In this document: positions 1 to 8,471 of the stretch, in pieces
Position numbering within the stretch: position 1 is the first letter of the stretch
How the letters are laid out: each line of letters starts with the position of its first letter
Origin: VFMC01 sp963791635
GTDB lineage: Bacteria > Actinomycetota > Acidimicrobiia > Acidimicrobiales > Ilumatobacteraceae
Direction: 5' to 3'
Assembly: GCA_963791635.1 (NCBI GenBank)
Contig: CAWBTC010000001.1
Span: 1-64,000, forward strand
DNA length: 64,000 bases
Notes under the pieces: generated by a model
Told to the model about the DNA's origin: nothing
Databases searched by the model: none
The model's input: the letters and a program-made list of their open reading frames with translations, nothing else
Made by a program: the position numbers and the translations under genes

Positions 1-1
1 A

Positions 2-1918
2 TCGGTTCGCACCACGTCTGCGCGACAGATCGGCTCGACGGACGCACCCTCCGACGACACCGTCTCCACGGACGACACCGTCTCTCCCGACGACACCGCC
101 TCGCCGGCCACGACAGCGCCCGACGAGACCACCGCTCCGGATACCCCGGTGAGCGAGATCGCCTGGGGGCCGTGCGACGACGAGTCCGTCACCGATGATG
201 CGTTCGAGTGCGGCACGATCACCGTGTCACTCGACCCCCGAGTGCCTGAGAGTGGCACACTGGACCTCGCTCTCATCCGCCTCCCGGCGGCCGACCCGAG
301 CAGCCGGGTGGGTGCCATCCTCACCAATCCTGGCGGCCCCGGAGGATCGGGCTTCGACTTCATCGCCAGTGTGGGCACCACGCTCGTGACCGAGATGGGA
401 CTTCAGGACTTCGATCTGATCGGCTTCGACCCTCGCGGCGTCGACCGATCCAACGGGTTGCGCTGCGTCACCGACGCCGAGTTCGACGCCTCCATCTACC
501 TCGATCCCACGCCTGACACCCCCGACGAGCAGGCTGCAAGCGACGAGGCCGACGAGGCGTTCGAACTGGGCTGCATCGCCAACTTCGGCGACACGCTCGT
601 CCAGTACTCCACCGTCAACACCGCCTATGACATGGACGCCATCCGGGCGGCGATCGGCGACGAGCAGATCAGCTACCTCGGCATCTCCTACGGCACCTAT
701 CTCGGTGCTGTCTACGCCACCCTGTTCCCCGACCGAGTGCGAGTCCTCGTGCTCGACGCAGCCTACGAACCGACCGGAGACTCGGTCGAGGAGCAGTACT
801 CCACCCAGCTCGAGGGTTTCGACGAGGCATTCGACAACTGGGCAGCATGGTGCGAGACCACCGAGTCGTGCGCCCTCCGCACCGACGACGTAGCAGCTGC
901 GTGGGACGAGATGCGGGTGCAGCTCGATGCCAACCCGGCCCCGGCCTCCGATGGTCGACTGGCCAATGAGGCGGTGTTCGAGACCGCCACCTACGCCGCC
1001 CTCTACAGCGATGCACAATGGCCGTTTCTCGCCCAGGCCATCGCCGAGGCCCGCGACGGCGCCGGCGACAAGCTGTTCGTGCTGGCCGACGGCTACGTCG
1101 GTCGCGAGGCCGACGGCACGTACGCGACCCTCCACCAATCGATCGGAATCATCAGCTGTGCCAGCGGCCTCGGCTACGACCAGCCCGACGATCCAGAGGC
1201 CCTCGCCGAGCAACTGCGAGCGCTCTCACCACGCTTCGCCGCAAGCATCACACCAGACGACTTCACCGACGACTGCGCTCCCCTGATGCAGGACGTGGTG
1301 GCGCCGGCGTTGACGTTCACCGGCGACGCCCCGGTGCTGGTGATCGGCGGGCTCAACGATCCGGCCACGCCGTTCCGGTGGTCGCAGGAGATGACCGCGG
1401 CGATGGGCGCAAACGCTCGCCTGCTCACCTTCACCGGCGAAGGTCATGCCCAAACGATCACCTCCAACTGCGTGACCGACTGGGAGGCTCGAGCCATCGT
1501 CGATCTCACCCTGCCTGACGAGGGCGAGGTGTGCGACCCCGACCCGCCGATCGACAAACCCGAGTGGTGGGACACGTTGCCGGTGCCCGACGGCGTGGGC
1601 GACACGATCGAAGCCTCCGGTGTGAACGCGCTGCTCGGGCTCACGCCGTCGCTGGCATACACCGAGTCCCGGACGAGCGAGCTGTCACCCGAAGCGGTGC
1701 TCGACGCCTACGACGCGGCACTCGAAGCACAGGGGTGGAGCGGCGGTGAACGCGCCGAGCCGATCACCGGAGTGCCCCAGGGCGTGTACTTCGACGAGAA
1801 CGGAAACGTCTTCAGCGTGCTCGTGTTCGGACCCGACGCGTTCTCGAGCGCAGAACTCGACGGGCTCGACAAGGTGGCGGACCCGAACCTCACCCTCGTG
1901 GTGCTGCTCGCGTTCTGA
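2..1918 (+). CDS. Secreted TAP-like tripeptidyl aminopeptidase (alpha/beta hydrolase), 5' partial
   Basis: The reading frame is open from base 2, so the start and presumably the signal peptide lie before the window; the GTG at 149 is internal. The first ~45 visible codons are a Ser/Thr/Asp/Pro-rich linker typical of exported actinobacterial proteins. The hydrolase follows, with an oxyanion-type NPGGPGGSG motif near nt 330, nucleophile elbow GISYG near nt 680, the acid residue in GGLNDPATP near nt 1345 and the histidine in GEGHAQ near nt 1440. The TAP C-terminal domain (PF08386 type) spans the last two catalytic positions. A further ~100 residues after nt 1600 form a small extra domain I do not recognise. 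The family trims N-terminal tripeptides from peptides outside the cell. Confidence 0.85.
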   Translation, partial: SVRTTSARQIGSTDAPSDDTVSTDDTVSPDDTASPATTAPDETTAPDTPVSEIAWGPCDDESVTDDAFECGTITVSLDPRVPESGTLDLALIRLPAADPSSRVGAILTNPGGPGGSGFDFIASVGTTLVTEMGLQDFDLIGFDPRGVDRSNGLRCVTDAEFDASIYLDPTPDTPDEQAASDEADEAFELGCIANFGDTLVQYSTVNTAYDMDAIRAAIGDEQISYLGISYGTYLGAVYATLFPDRVRVLVLDAAYEPTGDSVEEQYSTQLEGFDEAFDNWAAWCETTESCALRTDDVAAAWDEMRVQLDANPAPASDGRLANEAVFETATYAALYSDAQWPFLAQAIAEARDGAGDKLFVLADGYVGREADGTYATLHQSIGIISCASGLGYDQPDDPEALAEQLRALSPRFAASITPDDFTDDCAPLMQDVVAPALTFTGDAPVLVIGGLNDPATPFRWSQEMTAAMGANARLLTFTGEGHAQTITSNCVTDWEARAIVDLTLPDEGEVCDPDPPIDKPEWWDTLPVPDGVGDTIEASGVNALLGLTPSLAYTESRTSELSPEAVLDAYDAALEAQGWSGGERAEPITGVPQGVYFDENGNVFSVLVFGPDAFSSAELDGLDKVADPNLTLVVLLAF

Positions 1919-1923
1919 CCAGC

Positions 1924-2310
1924 TCAGGCAACCCGGGTGAGGTCGGCGGGCCACTCGAGGCCAATCGCTTCCCACAGTTCGGTGCGGAGCCGATCTGCTG
2001 CCGGCGAGACGAGGCGGTTGGCTACCACGACGCCTTCGATCATGTCCGAGACCACCGCACCCCACGGCCGGCCACGTACCTGCACCGCCACCACGGCACC
2101 CGAGGCATGTCGGCGCAGCGTGCGTTGCACTCCCACGATCCTCGGCGGGCACCTGAACCCAGGCGCCACCAGGCCACGGCGGCGAGCCTCACGCGACAGC
2201 AACCGGGCTGCCTGGGTGAAGTGGACGGTGGTGCCGGTACCCGCGGCAGACGCCGGTGCCGCAGCCGATGGGGCTGCCGCGCGACGAGGGGCGGGGGCAG
2301 GCGAGGACAT
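1924..2310 (-). CDS. Hypothetical protein, Ala/Arg-rich, 128 aa
   Basis: The ATG at 2310 is chosen because the longer open frame upstream runs through repeat DNA. The N-terminal ~30 residues are Ala/Pro/Ser-rich. A compact domain follows, with SREARRRGLVAPGFRCPP and then alternating hydrophobic segments (GAVVAVQVRGRPWGAVVSD), which suggests a small beta-containing fold. I recognise no family. It is convergent with the peptidase gene (5 bp apart) and divergent from the nuclease gene, with a composite repeat in the promoter gap. Confidence 0.6.
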   Translation of the reverse strand: MSSPAPAPRRAAAPSAAAPASAAGTGTTVHFTQAARLLSREARRRGLVAPGFRCPPRIVGVQRTLRRHASGAVVAVQVRGRPWGAVVSDMIEGVVVANRLVSPAADRLRTELWEAIGLEWPADLTRVA

Positions 2311-2342
2311 ACCAGGATCATGATCGAGGGGTGTGACGCCAC

Positions 2343-2457
2343 CCCACCCGAGTCCCACACCCACCCGACACACCCACCCGAGTCCCACACACCCACCCGA
2401 GTCCCACACGACCGAACCGAGTGCCAGCCACCACCCCGGGGTGGCGTGTGGCACTCG
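2343..2457. repeat. Composite repeat family 1, copy 1 (palindrome plus CGAGTCCCA array)
   Basis: At 2418-2457, arms CGAGTGCCA and TGGCACTCG enclose a self-complementary CCACCCCGGGGTGG core. To its left, three CCCGAGTCCCACAC units lie at about 2347-2415. Two further copies at 19203 and 21928 have the same head-and-tail layout with the tail on the other side, so this copy is inverted. It lies between divergent genes. Confidence 0.85.
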
Positions 2458-2526
2458 CATCCCCGGTCCGACAGACGCAGACGGGTGGCCACCCGCTCGA
2501 GCCTTCGATCGTTAGCCTCGCTCTTC

Positions 2527-3468
2527 GTGGACACGCCGCCTGAGCTCACACCGACGCAGCAGAAGCTGCTCGATCAGTTGCGGCGCGACGCCGATCCGCT
2601 GGTGTTCGACGAGGAGTTCATCGACGACCTCATCGAGCGCGCCGAGGCCGTGGCCGATGAGGCAAGCACGCGCCTCGGCGGGGAGCGCCTCGTGGTGAGC
2701 AAGAACTTCCTCACCCAGGTGCTCGGCTGCGAGGCCAAGCACCTCATGCCCGACACCTTCGAGTGGACCCCGGCCAATGCACGCGGCTTCGTGTCGCACA
2801 AGGCGATCGAGCTCGGCGCCCACTGGCAGGGCGAACCCGTGCCCGATGTGCTCGTCGACGAAGCACTCGCCCGTCTCGCCGACCAGGCGAGCTTCCAGGG
2901 CGACTTCGTCGCAGGCCTCAGCGACGGCGATCGGGCCGAGCTCCGCGCTGGTGCGGTGGAGCGCGTCACCCGTTTCTTGCAGGACTTCCCGCCGCTGCCG
3001 TCGCGCGCCCAGCCGGTGTTCGAGGCGCGCACCCGATGGACCCCGAAGGGCTGCGTCGAACTCGTCGGCAAGACCGACCTCGTGATCGGCAAGCCCGACG
3101 GTCGCATCAGCACCAAGCTCGTCATCGACTTCAAGACCGGCTGGCCCTCCCCCACCCATCGTCACGACCTGCGTTTCTACGCACTGCTCGAGACGCTGTC
3201 CCGGCGTGTGCCGCCTCGCCGATTGGTCACCTTCTACCTCGATTCCGCCGACGCCGACATCGAGGACGTCACCCCTTCAGTGCTCGAGACAGCACTCGCC
3301 CGCCTCGAAGGTGCCCTCACCCGCCACGCCGAGCTCACCGTCGAACAGATCGCGCCGATCAAGCGAGTGAGCATGTCGTGTCGTTGGTGCCCGGGTCTCG
3401 CCACGTGTGACGAAGGACGGGCGCATCTCGCGATCGTCGACGACGACGGCAGCCAAGGCTTCGACTGA
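2527..3468 (+). CDS. RecB-family PD-(D/E)XK nuclease, probable 4Fe-4S type
   Basis: The start is GTG 2527; the longer open frame upstream is repeat and shadow sequence. The 313-aa protein has the RecB/Cas4/AddB nuclease layout: an early Cys in VLGCEAKHLM, a His in FVSHKAIELG, the catalytic Asp and Lys in LVIDFKTGWP (near residue 200), a downstream DLRFYALL motif IV-like helix, and a C-terminal CRWCPGLATC cluster (CxxC-x5-C). Together with the early Cys this can ligate a 4Fe-4S cluster, as in AddB and Cas4. The family cuts DNA during repair or end processing. No helicase or cas gene is adjacent, so the pathway is unknown. Confidence 0.8.
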   Translation: MDTPPELTPTQQKLLDQLRRDADPLVFDEEFIDDLIERAEAVADEASTRLGGERLVVSKNFLTQVLGCEAKHLMPDTFEWTPANARGFVSHKAIELGAHWQGEPVPDVLVDEALARLADQASFQGDFVAGLSDGDRAELRAGAVERVTRFLQDFPPLPSRAQPVFEARTRWTPKGCVELVGKTDLVIGKPDGRISTKLVIDFKTGWPSPTHRHDLRFYALLETLSRRVPPRRLVTFYLDSADADIEDVTPSVLETALARLEGALTRHAELTVEQIAPIKRVSMSCRWCPGLATCDEGRAHLAIVDDDGSQGFD

Positions 3469-3474
3469 TCGGTA

Positions 3475-4206
3475 TCAGTTGATGACGCGCACCTCGTCGC
3501 CGATCGCCAACCAGTCCCACACGGTGACAGCGTCTTCGGGTGACACCCGTAGGCAGCCAGCCGATTGCCCGCGCATCGACGGTTCGCCGACCGACTCGAG
3601 CGGCTGCACGTACGCGCCGTCGCGATACGTGGGCATCGAGTGGAACGCCACCCTGGCACCCTGGTACTTGCCGTACGTGAACGCCACGAAGTGGGTCATG
3701 AAGCTCGTGCGGCGACCGAACGTGGACAGCGCTTCGAGGTCCTTCGCGTAGACCGGGTAGGTGCCCGGATCCGGTTGGGTGACCGCTCCGGTGAAGGCGA
3801 ACTCGTGCACCGCCCGCCCGTCCTCGCACAGCCACGCCCGTTGGCGATCTCGGTCCACCGTCGCTGCGTGCGGCGTCGTGGGACAGAACGCCGACAGGAA
3901 TGGCGAGATCTCAGCGACAGTGGTGGTCGGTGCAATCGTCGGCAGGAGCGTCGTCGACGGTGAAGTCGTCGATGCGACGGTCTGCGCCACGCTCGTCTCG
4001 GGCGCGCTCGTCTCGGGCGCGCTCGTCTCGGGCGCGCTCATCTCGGGCGCGCTCGTCTCGGGCGGGGCCGAATCCACTGCGTCCGTCACGACCGCGGGCG
4101 CGTCGGCGGCGGCAACCGGGCCTCGTCCCTCACTGCCACACGCCGCCGTCGGCATCGCAGACGCCAGCACCAGCACCAACTCCAGCGCCGACCGGCGGAC
4201 CGTCAT
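3475..4206 (-). CDS. Lipoprotein L,D-transpeptidase (YkuD domain)
   Basis: The N-terminus from ATG 4206 has Arg residues, a hydrophobic core and a lipobox ending in Cys (PTAAC), so it is probably an exported lipoprotein. A Ser/Thr/Pro/Glu-rich spacer contains five copies of an ETSAP/EMSAP pentapeptide. The catalytic domain carries HSMP and the SAGCLRV motif with the active-site Cys, diagnostic of YkuD L,D-transpeptidases that make 3-3 crosslinks in peptidoglycan or attach proteins to it. The start overlaps the stop of the VOC gene (ATGA), so this is the last gene of the bL37-POP-VOC-YkuD operon. Confidence 0.85.
   Translation of the reverse strand: MTVRRSALELVLVLASAMPTAACGSEGRGPVAAADAPAVVTDAVDSAPPETSAPEMSAPETSAPETSAPETSVAQTVASTTSPSTTLLPTIAPTTTVAEISPFLSAFCPTTPHAATVDRDRQRAWLCEDGRAVHEFAFTGAVTQPDPGTYPVYAKDLEALSTFGRRTSFMTHFVAFTYGKYQGARVAFHSMPTYRDGAYVQPLESVGEPSMRGQSAGCLRVSPEDAVTVWDWLAIGDEVRVIN
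3991..4065. repeat. 15-bp tandem repeat, 5 units, within the L,D-transpeptidase gene
   Basis: The unit GCTCGTCTCGGGCGC is repeated five times with one or two changes and encodes ETSAP/EMSAP on the reverse strand. Changes in copy number would stay in frame and only alter the length of the spacer that lifts the catalytic domain from the membrane. Confidence 0.9.
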
Positions 4207-4820
4207 CTGCGGTCCGGGGTCATCAGCGCGATCGGCAGCCCCAATCCCGCTGCACCGCGGAACGACGCGATGAACCGACCGGGCTGCACGGCCGCCTTCG
4301 GCGGCGACAACAGATCCGGACCGAGTCGATCCGCGACATCGTGCAGGTCGTCGACGTTCCACACGAAGCCCCACAGCGACGCGTCGGACGCGGTCACCCG
4401 GTCGCTCTCCACCACTTCGACGATCATCGACCCCAGTCGATGGAAACCCTGACGCACGACACCCGCTTCGCGGATCCGCTTCAAGGGCTCGCCAGTGATC
4501 CGCTCGATCTCACCGCACGTGCGCTCGAGCGACGAGGTCATCACCACCACGTGGTCGAACGAGGTGGCACCCAACGGATGATCCCACGACTGCACCTCGA
4601 ACGTGTCGACCGGGACGTGCTCGGTCGCCACACCGTCGATCGACGCGGCGAGGTCGGGCGATCCGGCGAGCGTCCAACCGGCCACAAGTGCCGGGCCCTC
4701 GTCGTCGGTGAAGTGCAGCGCGACGCCGCCGACCCACGACACACCGTCCATCACGCGCAGCCCGATCGCCTCCCACGGCGCCACGGGACCGGTGACCGTG
4801 AGACCGACCAGCGCGGTCAC
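4203..4820 (-). CDS. VOC/glyoxalase-like superfamily protein
   Basis: The GTG at 4820 overlaps the prolyl oligopeptidase stop (GTGA), which fixes the start; the longer open frame is shadow. The 205-aa product has the beta-alpha-beta-beta-beta pattern of the vicinal-oxygen-chelate fold. A strand SFDHVVVMTSSLERTCGEIE opens a module resembling glyoxalase half-sites, followed by GFHRLGSMIVEVVE, where His and Glu could be metal ligands, and LWGFVWNVDDLHDVADRLG. Substrate unknown. It is translationally coupled to the L,D-transpeptidase downstream. Confidence 0.7.
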   Translation of the reverse strand: MTALVGLTVTGPVAPWEAIGLRVMDGVSWVGGVALHFTDDEGPALVAGWTLAGSPDLAASIDGVATEHVPVDTFEVQSWDHPLGATSFDHVVVMTSSLERTCGEIERITGEPLKRIREAGVVRQGFHRLGSMIVEVVESDRVTASDASLWGFVWNVDDLHDVADRLGPDLLSPPKAAVQPGRFIASFRGAAGLGLPIALMTPDRR

Positions 4821-6841
4821 CGCTCTCCACCCAACTGCCACCACAGGAACGACAGCACGTCGATGCCTTCGGCCACACGCATCGATGCGGGCTTGCCCAC
4901 GCCGTGTCCGGCTCGGCCTGCCTGAAAGAGCAGCACCGGGCGTTCGTGCTGATCGGCTGCCGCGTGCTGCAACAGCGCAGCCATCTTGCGGGCGTGGAGC
5001 GGATCGACGCGCGTGTCGCCCTCGGCCGTGGTGAACAGCACTGCGGGGTACGTCGTCCCTGCCATCACCCGATGGTAGGGCGAGTAGGCATGCAACCACG
5101 TGAACTCCGTGGCCTCGTCGGGGTCGCCGTACTCGTCGGTCCACAACCGGGCGATCAAGAACTGCGGGAACCGCACCATGTCGAGCAACGGCACCGCGCA
5201 CCACACCGCCCGTGCGAGGTCGGGTCGTTGCGTGAGTGCTGCACCAACCAACAGGCCACCGTTCGAACCGCCGACGACAGCGAGCCTGTCGTGGCTCGCC
5301 ATGTCGTGGGCCACCAGCCAGTCGCCGGCCGCATGGAAGTCGTCGAACACGTTCTGCTTCAGTTCACGCCGGCCCGCAGTGTGCCAACGCTCGCCGTGCT
5401 CATAGCCACCGCGCAGTCCGGCGATCGCCCAGGTTCCCCCCTGAGCGCACCAGGCCGCAAGGTTCGGCATCCATGCGGGTGATTCAGCAATCGCGAACCC
5501 GCCGTACCCGTTGAGCACGGTTGGCACCTCGGGCCCGGGCGTCACGTCGGCGCGATGGATGATGAACAAGCCGACCTCGGTGCCGTCGAGAGACGGATAG
5601 GTCACGTGATCCACCACGAGCGTCGGCAAGTCGACGGCCTCTGGGGAGTCGGGACACCAGCGGCTGAGCCGCGAACCCATCAGCTTCCAGATCGCCGTCG
5701 GCTCGGTGAACGCTGACACGGTCACGAAGACCTCGTCGAGGCCCTCCCGCGACGCCAGCCCTGCGACCGAAACCACGCCGAGCCCGTCGAGCACCGCCAC
5801 GCGTTGGCCCTGCAGGGTCCAACGCTCCAGCGTGTCGACCGCCGCCCGGCTCATCACCACGATCAGTTCGTCGGCAGCCAACGCCGGACCACTGAGCACG
5901 CCCTCGTCCGGCTCGGGCACCACCGTGCGCCAGTTGGAGACACCGGCATCGGTGAGCGTCGCGGTGACGATACGGCCGTTCGGCGCGTCGATCGTGGTGC
6001 GGCCCACGATGCCGTCGCCGCCGAAGCGCATCGACGTGTTGGCATCGATGCCTTCCACCACGACCTGCCAGGTGCCCGAGACCACGTCGAGCAGATGCGC
6101 GTCGACGCGGTTCCATCCAACCGACAGCTCCACGAGCAGATGACCGCCGTCGGGCGACGCGGCGACGCCGGCCCACGACTCAGGTGTGGGCAGACGGTCG
6201 AACACCACCGGGTCGTCGACCGGATCGGTGCCGAGAGTGTGGAGGCGCACGTGGCGGTGGTACTGGTCGCCCTCCGGATAGCGGGTGTACCAGAAGCCCG
6301 ACCCATCGGCTCGCCAGGCAACCGAACAGGCGCGGGTGTGTGGGATCCGCAGCTCGCCGAGTTCGCCGGTGGCGACGTCGACGAGGTGCAACGTGCTGTC
6401 CTCGGTGCCACCCTCGCTGAGGCCAACCGCCACCAGAGAGCCGTCGTCGTTCGGTTCGAACCAGTCGATCGCGACCGCGGCGTCATCGGCACGATCGGCG
6501 GGATCGAGCAACACCCGTGGCGGCACGGAGGCGTCGACCGCCGAACGTACGACGAGGGCGAACTGGTCGGCACCGGGTGCCCGCTCGAGCACGAAGAGGA
6601 GGTCGCCATGGGCAGTGCACCCCATCACGGTGGGCAGGCCCACGAGCGCGGAAAGGCGCTCGTGCCACATGTCCCTGGTGGGACGGGCATCGAGCGCCTG
6701 TCTGGTGTATCGGTTCTGGGTGCTCACCCAGTGTGCAGTCTCGGCTGCATCCCCGTCTTCGAGCCACCGATAGGGATCGGCGAGCTCGACGCCATGCATG
6801 ACGTCGACGATCTCCTCCCGTCGTGTGGGCGGGGGAGTCAC
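4817..6841 (-). CDS. Prolyl oligopeptidase family S9A serine peptidase
   Basis: Full-length at 674 aa with a GTG start. The N-terminus VELADPYRWLEDGDAAET is the classic S9A opening; a seven-bladed beta-propeller-like region fills residues ~80-400. The catalytic hydrolase domain has the nucleophile in GGSNGGLL (about residue 523), Asp in DTRVDPLHARKM (about 610) and His in GRAGHGVGK (about 645). No signal peptide is visible, so it is probably cytosolic and cleaves short proline-containing peptides. It begins 10 bp after the bL37 gene. Confidence 0.93.
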   Translation of the reverse strand: MTPPPTRREEIVDVMHGVELADPYRWLEDGDAAETAHWVSTQNRYTRQALDARPTRDMWHERLSALVGLPTVMGCTAHGDLLFVLERAPGADQFALVVRSAVDASVPPRVLLDPADRADDAAVAIDWFEPNDDGSLVAVGLSEGGTEDSTLHLVDVATGELGELRIPHTRACSVAWRADGSGFWYTRYPEGDQYHRHVRLHTLGTDPVDDPVVFDRLPTPESWAGVAASPDGGHLLVELSVGWNRVDAHLLDVVSGTWQVVVEGIDANTSMRFGGDGIVGRTTIDAPNGRIVTATLTDAGVSNWRTVVPEPDEGVLSGPALAADELIVVMSRAAVDTLERWTLQGQRVAVLDGLGVVSVAGLASREGLDEVFVTVSAFTEPTAIWKLMGSRLSRWCPDSPEAVDLPTLVVDHVTYPSLDGTEVGLFIIHRADVTPGPEVPTVLNGYGGFAIAESPAWMPNLAAWCAQGGTWAIAGLRGGYEHGERWHTAGRRELKQNVFDDFHAAGDWLVAHDMASHDRLAVVGGSNGGLLVGAALTQRPDLARAVWCAVPLLDMVRFPQFLIARLWTDEYGDPDEATEFTWLHAYSPYHRVMAGTTYPAVLFTTAEGDTRVDPLHARKMAALLQHAAADQHERPVLLFQAGRAGHGVGKPASMRVAEGIDVLSFLWWQLGGER

Positions 6842-6851
6842 GAGCTGGGGT

Positions 6852-6938
6852 TCAGCCCCGTCCCATGTTGGGACGCTTGCCGTGGTTGGCCTTCGAGCGG
6901 CGCATCTTCGCCTTCTTCTTCTTGGTCTTCTTCGACAT
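6852..6938 (-). CDS. Ribosomal mini-protein bL37-like, 28 aa
   Basis: ATG 6938 to TGA 6852 encodes a 28-residue, extremely basic peptide: a Lys-rich N-terminus, then MRRSKANHGKRPNMGRG. The SKANHGKRPN core matches what I know of actinobacterial large-subunit protein bL37 (about 24 aa in mycobacteria). Upstream on the coding strand is GCTTGCTCCCC, a weak Shine-Dalgarno match. The prolyl oligopeptidase gene starts 10 bp downstream, so they are likely cotranscribed. It is too short for usual gene finders. Confidence 0.7.
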   Translation of the reverse strand: MSKKTKKKKAKMRRSKANHGKRPNMGRG

Positions 6939-7126
6939 GGGGAGCAAGCCTAACGGCAGCGCAGTGACGTTCCCACGCCGCGCGAGATGCTCCGGGTGAC
7001 GTCGACCATGCACGTGGAAAACTCATGGAAATAGGACTTCGGACCGTGTCGCCCGACCCAGGTAGGGGGGACGATGCAACCGAGAGCCGCGCACGGTGAG
7101 GTGCCGGACACCAGGAGTCGAAGGGG

Positions 7127-7345
7127 ATGACCATGCTCGTCTATGTGGTGGAGCGCGTGTATCGCGACCACGATCGCGCGAGTTCCGTGATGTCGGTCTG
7201 GTCGTGCAACGAGCGTGCACACTCGTGGGCGGAGCGTCAGCGCGCCAACAACAACGATCCGGACTCGTCCATCGCCATTCGGGTGACGGAGGTGCACCAG
7301 CCACCGGGGAGCAACCGGCCCGCCGGTCTGCTGCCCGCGTCCTGA
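7127..7345 (+). CDS. Small hypothetical protein, 72 aa
   Basis: ATG 7127 follows a plausible ribosome-binding site (GAAGGGG). The product begins MTMLVYVVERVYRDHDRASS, then a Trp/Asn-containing stretch (SVWSCNERAHSWAERQRANN) and a short strand SSIAIRVTEVHQ, so a small alpha/beta domain is plausible. No family recognised. It is convergent with the PHP gene, ending 11 bp away. The alternative start ATG 7133 is possible. Confidence 0.55.
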   Translation: MTMLVYVVERVYRDHDRASSVMSVWSCNERAHSWAERQRANNNDPDSSIAIRVTEVHQPPGSNRPAGLLPAS

Positions 7346-7355
7346 CGAGGGACTT

Positions 7356-8387
7356 CTAGACCTTCGAACCGGCCGGCGCGTCGGTCCAGCCCAGCAGCAG
7401 TTCCGCCGACCGGGTGTTGATGATCCGCTCGATCGGGACCTCACCGTCGGCCGCGATCTTCGCACCGTATGGCAGCCACTCGAGCTGCCCGGTTGCGTGC
7501 GCGTCGGTGTCAATCGAGAACCAGCACCCGTGGTCCAACGCAACGGCGAGCAGCTCCGGCGGTGGATCGAGCCGCTCGACGCGGCTGTTGATCTCCACTG
7601 CGGTGCCGAACGCTGCGCACGCTGCAAACACGTAGTCGGGATCGAACTGCGATGGTGGACGCTTGTCGATCAGGCGGCCCGTGCAGTGCCCGAGGATGTC
7701 GACGTGCGGCGATGCCACCGCCCGCACCATCCGCTCGGTCATCTGCTGGCGCTCCATCTTCAACTTCGAGTGCACGCTGGCCACCACGACGTCGAGCCGC
7801 TCCAGCATGTCGCCGTCGAGATCGAGGGTGCCGTCTTCGAGGATGTCGACCTCCATGCCTGTGAGGATGCGGAACGGGGCCACTCGCTCGCGCAGCACCT
7901 CGATGTCTTCGATCTGCGCCTCCAACCGCTCCCGGTTGAGACCGTGGGCGACCGTGAGCCGGGGCGAGTGGTCGGTGAGCACGAGGTATTCGTGACCGAG
8001 TTCGATCGCAGTCCGCACCATCGACTCGATCGTCGCTCCACCGTCGCTCCACTTGCTGTGCATGTGGCAGTCGCCCTTGAGCGCGTCGACGTAGGGCAGC
8101 GCGTTCGCAGCGACGTCCACACGAGTCTCGGTCTCCAGCTTCAGGAGGTAGGCCGGCATCTCCCCCGTTTCCTCACTGGCAATCGCCTCACGGATCAACG
8201 TCGCTGACGCATCACCCACGCCCGGCAGGTCCTTCAAGGTTCCGTTGCCGGCACGCCGCCGCAGCTCGTCGGGCTCCATCGCACGCACGGTCTCCAGGGC
8301 GCCGGCGAACGCCTTCACCTTGAACCCGTTCGCATGTGCCCGGTCGAGACAGTGCATCACACGCTCGAAGGCCACGATGGGAGTCAT
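7356..8387 (-). CDS. PHP-domain metal-dependent phosphoesterase with helix-hairpin-helix
   Basis: This 343-aa protein resembles the C-terminal half of bacterial family X DNA polymerases without the polymerase. Residues ~1-75 hold a helix-hairpin-helix segment (GNGTLKDLPGVGDASATLI) for DNA binding. The PHP domain follows with its metal ligands in order: GDCHMHSKWSDG, LTDHS, GMEVDIL, SVHSKL, DILGHCTGR, EINSR and DTDAHA. All nine expected ligand positions appear present, so phosphatase or 3'-phosphoesterase activity is plausible. It is a single gene divergent from ychF. Confidence 0.85.
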   Translation of the reverse strand: MTPIVAFERVMHCLDRAHANGFKVKAFAGALETVRAMEPDELRRRAGNGTLKDLPGVGDASATLIREAIASEETGEMPAYLLKLETETRVDVAANALPYVDALKGDCHMHSKWSDGGATIESMVRTAIELGHEYLVLTDHSPRLTVAHGLNRERLEAQIEDIEVLRERVAPFRILTGMEVDILEDGTLDLDGDMLERLDVVVASVHSKLKMERQQMTERMVRAVASPHVDILGHCTGRLIDKRPPSQFDPDYVFAACAAFGTAVEINSRVERLDPPPELLAVALDHGCWFSIDTDAHATGQLEWLPYGAKIAADGEVPIERIINTRSAELLLGWTDAPAGSKV

Positions 8388-8471
8388 CGCCCAACTGTAG
8401 ACGCCCCTGCCGGCGCCGACAGGCGGTACCGGCCCTCACGGTGTCCGCCACCGCTAGCCTGAGCCGCTCGT

